From: Chitinophagales bacterium
GTDB taxonomy: Bacteria; Bacteroidota; Bacteroidia; Chitinophagales; Saprospiraceae
DNA length: 64,000 nucleotides
Direction: 5' to 3'
NCBI GenBank assembly: GCA_013299105.1
Contig: JAAFJY010000003.1
Coordinates: 248,001-312,000, forward strand
Position 1 is the first letter of the stretch; every line of letters begins with the position of its first letter. The notes under the pieces are model-generated. The model had not been told where the DNA came from and searched no databases. It worked only from the letters and a program-made list of their open reading frames with translations. A program made the position numbers and the translations under genes. Below are positions 63,311 through 64,000 of the stretch, one piece after another.

Positions 63311-63503
63311 CTTTTACCAATTCAAAACCAAACCGTGTTAATGAGTGCTAAAGATTCCCAGAAAACGCCCCAGCTAGCCTCCTTAATCATGTGCCGCATC
63401 TCTTATGTAGGCTGTCGAAAATCTGGGCTCTTATTTGGCTTCAAGTGTTGCTTCAAAACGAGTTTGTTTTGGTCATCAAGGTCTAAGACTTTTTTGAGTT
63501 ATG

Positions 63504-63654
63504 TAAGGGTGCATAAAAAAATAAGGTGGATAGGTTTGGGTTTAGTGAAAAAAGGTCACTACCAGTTTAAACAAGTGGATGAAAGGAAGTTGTGTTCTTT
63601 TTTGCTAAACCTCAAAAACAAAGATGTCCATCTTATTTTAGCTCAAATACTAAG
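63504..63654 (+). repeat. MITE-like element family M1, copy D
   Basis: The longest copy. The arms AAAAAAATAAGGTGGA and TCCATCTTATTTTAGCTC are intact, and the loop has about 12 extra bases (CACTACCAGTTTAAA region). Between M2 copy 2 and this copy (63311-63503) no gene was recognised. Confidence 0.85.
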
Positions 63655-63728
63655 TCAAAAATTCAGGCTTCGCAAATCCAAAATTCACCTTAAGTTTATA
63701 TCTAGGCCAACGGGCCCCCAGCTAGTTT

Positions 63729-64000
63729 CTACGCATCTTCCCCCCGAAAATACAAGCTTTCAATCTTGGCATGAATGGTGTAAATCGATTGCAAAGTCTT
63801 GTTGATGAAAGGCTGTAACTCGCCTTCTACTTGCTCATAATCCAGCTTACTGAATTCGCTCAACATTTCTTTGATCATGGCTTTGGGTTGTCCTTGTGCA
63901 GTATCGTTGTCGGTACCCAAGTGCTTGAGGAAATAGCGGATTTGTTGCAAGTTAAAATGGATGGAACGAGGTGATAATTCATTGAAAACCAAAAATTCGA
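63729..64000 (-). CDS. Alpha-E domain-containing protein, C-terminal part
   Basis: The frame is open to the right edge of the window and ends at 63729, so only the last 90 residues are present. NFLVFNELSPRSIHFNLQQI and the following helices match the C-terminal half of alpha-E (DUF403) proteins. These are often encoded beside a circularly permuted ATP-grasp gene and a transglutaminase-like gene. Those neighbours would lie beyond the window. The apparent start at 63992 is an internal TTG codon. Confidence 0.72.
   Translation of the reverse strand, partial: EFLVFNELSPRSIHFNLQQIRYFLKHLGTDNDTAQGQPKAMIKEMLSEFSKLDYEQVEGELQPFINKTLQSIYTIHAKIESLYFRGEDA

Overview
The window is a chromosomal segment from a member of the Bacteroidota, most likely of the Saprospiria (Haliscomenobacter/Lewinella-like). 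This is inferred from several signs. Two secreted giants carry type IX secretion type B C-terminal domains. The leuS promoter fits the Bacteroidota pattern TTTG-N19-TAnnTTTG. No clear Shine-Dalgarno sites were seen at the starts examined, and several gene families are typical of that phylum. No rRNA, tRNA, CRISPR array, transposase, integrase or phage gene was found.

Layout. 1-6.6 kb: a frameshifted Uma2-family gene, a mosaic of inverted repeats, leuS, a decayed DUF4240-like gene, a zinc-finger/UVR-motif protein and a 230-bp tandem duplication. 6.6-19.7 kb: a Tricorn-type protease, an Fe-S L-serine dehydratase (sdaA), a secreted beta-propeller protein, a GH95 fucosidase-type enzyme, a secreted aspartic protease with a PDZ domain and an MDR oxidoreductase. 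19.7-26.1 kb: an M16 peptidase, a GMC oxidoreductase with its gluconate-dehydrogenase subunit-3 partner, and an SRPBCC protein. 26.2-37.2 kb: two type IX-secreted modular proteins (2207 and 779 aa) flanking a sphingosine-1-phosphate-lyase-like PLP enzyme and a 17-unit heptanucleotide array. 37.5-42.7 kb: a lipoprotein and three tandem AAA-ATPase/PD-(D/E)XK paralogues that have exchanged sequence. 42.8-45.1 kb: cobU, a DUF6580 membrane protein, cobC and a lipoprotein, probably one transcription unit for cobamide assembly. 45.1-54.7 kb: a LuxE-like protein, a saccharopine-dehydrogenase-like reductase, a Lon-N-domain protein, an AEC transporter, a Tat-exported aminotransferase, ctlX, a Spo0M-like protein, a lipoprotein and a photolyase. 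54.7-59.6 kb: a segment with a GT4 glycosyltransferase, a GH130 enzyme, a small lysine-rich protein and a small AraC regulator, bracketed by a 100-bp direct repeat of the photolyase 3' end. 59.7-64 kb: coaE, a membrane-anchored MepA-like LAS peptidase, a DbpA-type helicase and the 3' end of an alpha-E-domain gene.

The less ordinary content is in the DNA between and around the genes. There is a four-copy miniature inverted-repeat family (about 126-151 bp), a two-copy second family that abuts it, and a palindrome-rich mosaic repeat found at two loci. There are also several simple-sequence arrays, gene conversion among the three AAA/nuclease genes, and the duplicated photolyase tail, which marks a 4.9-kb segment gained between phr and coaE. 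Starts were moved downstream wherever the longest open frame began at a TTG or at a Met outside the signal peptide or family N-terminus.
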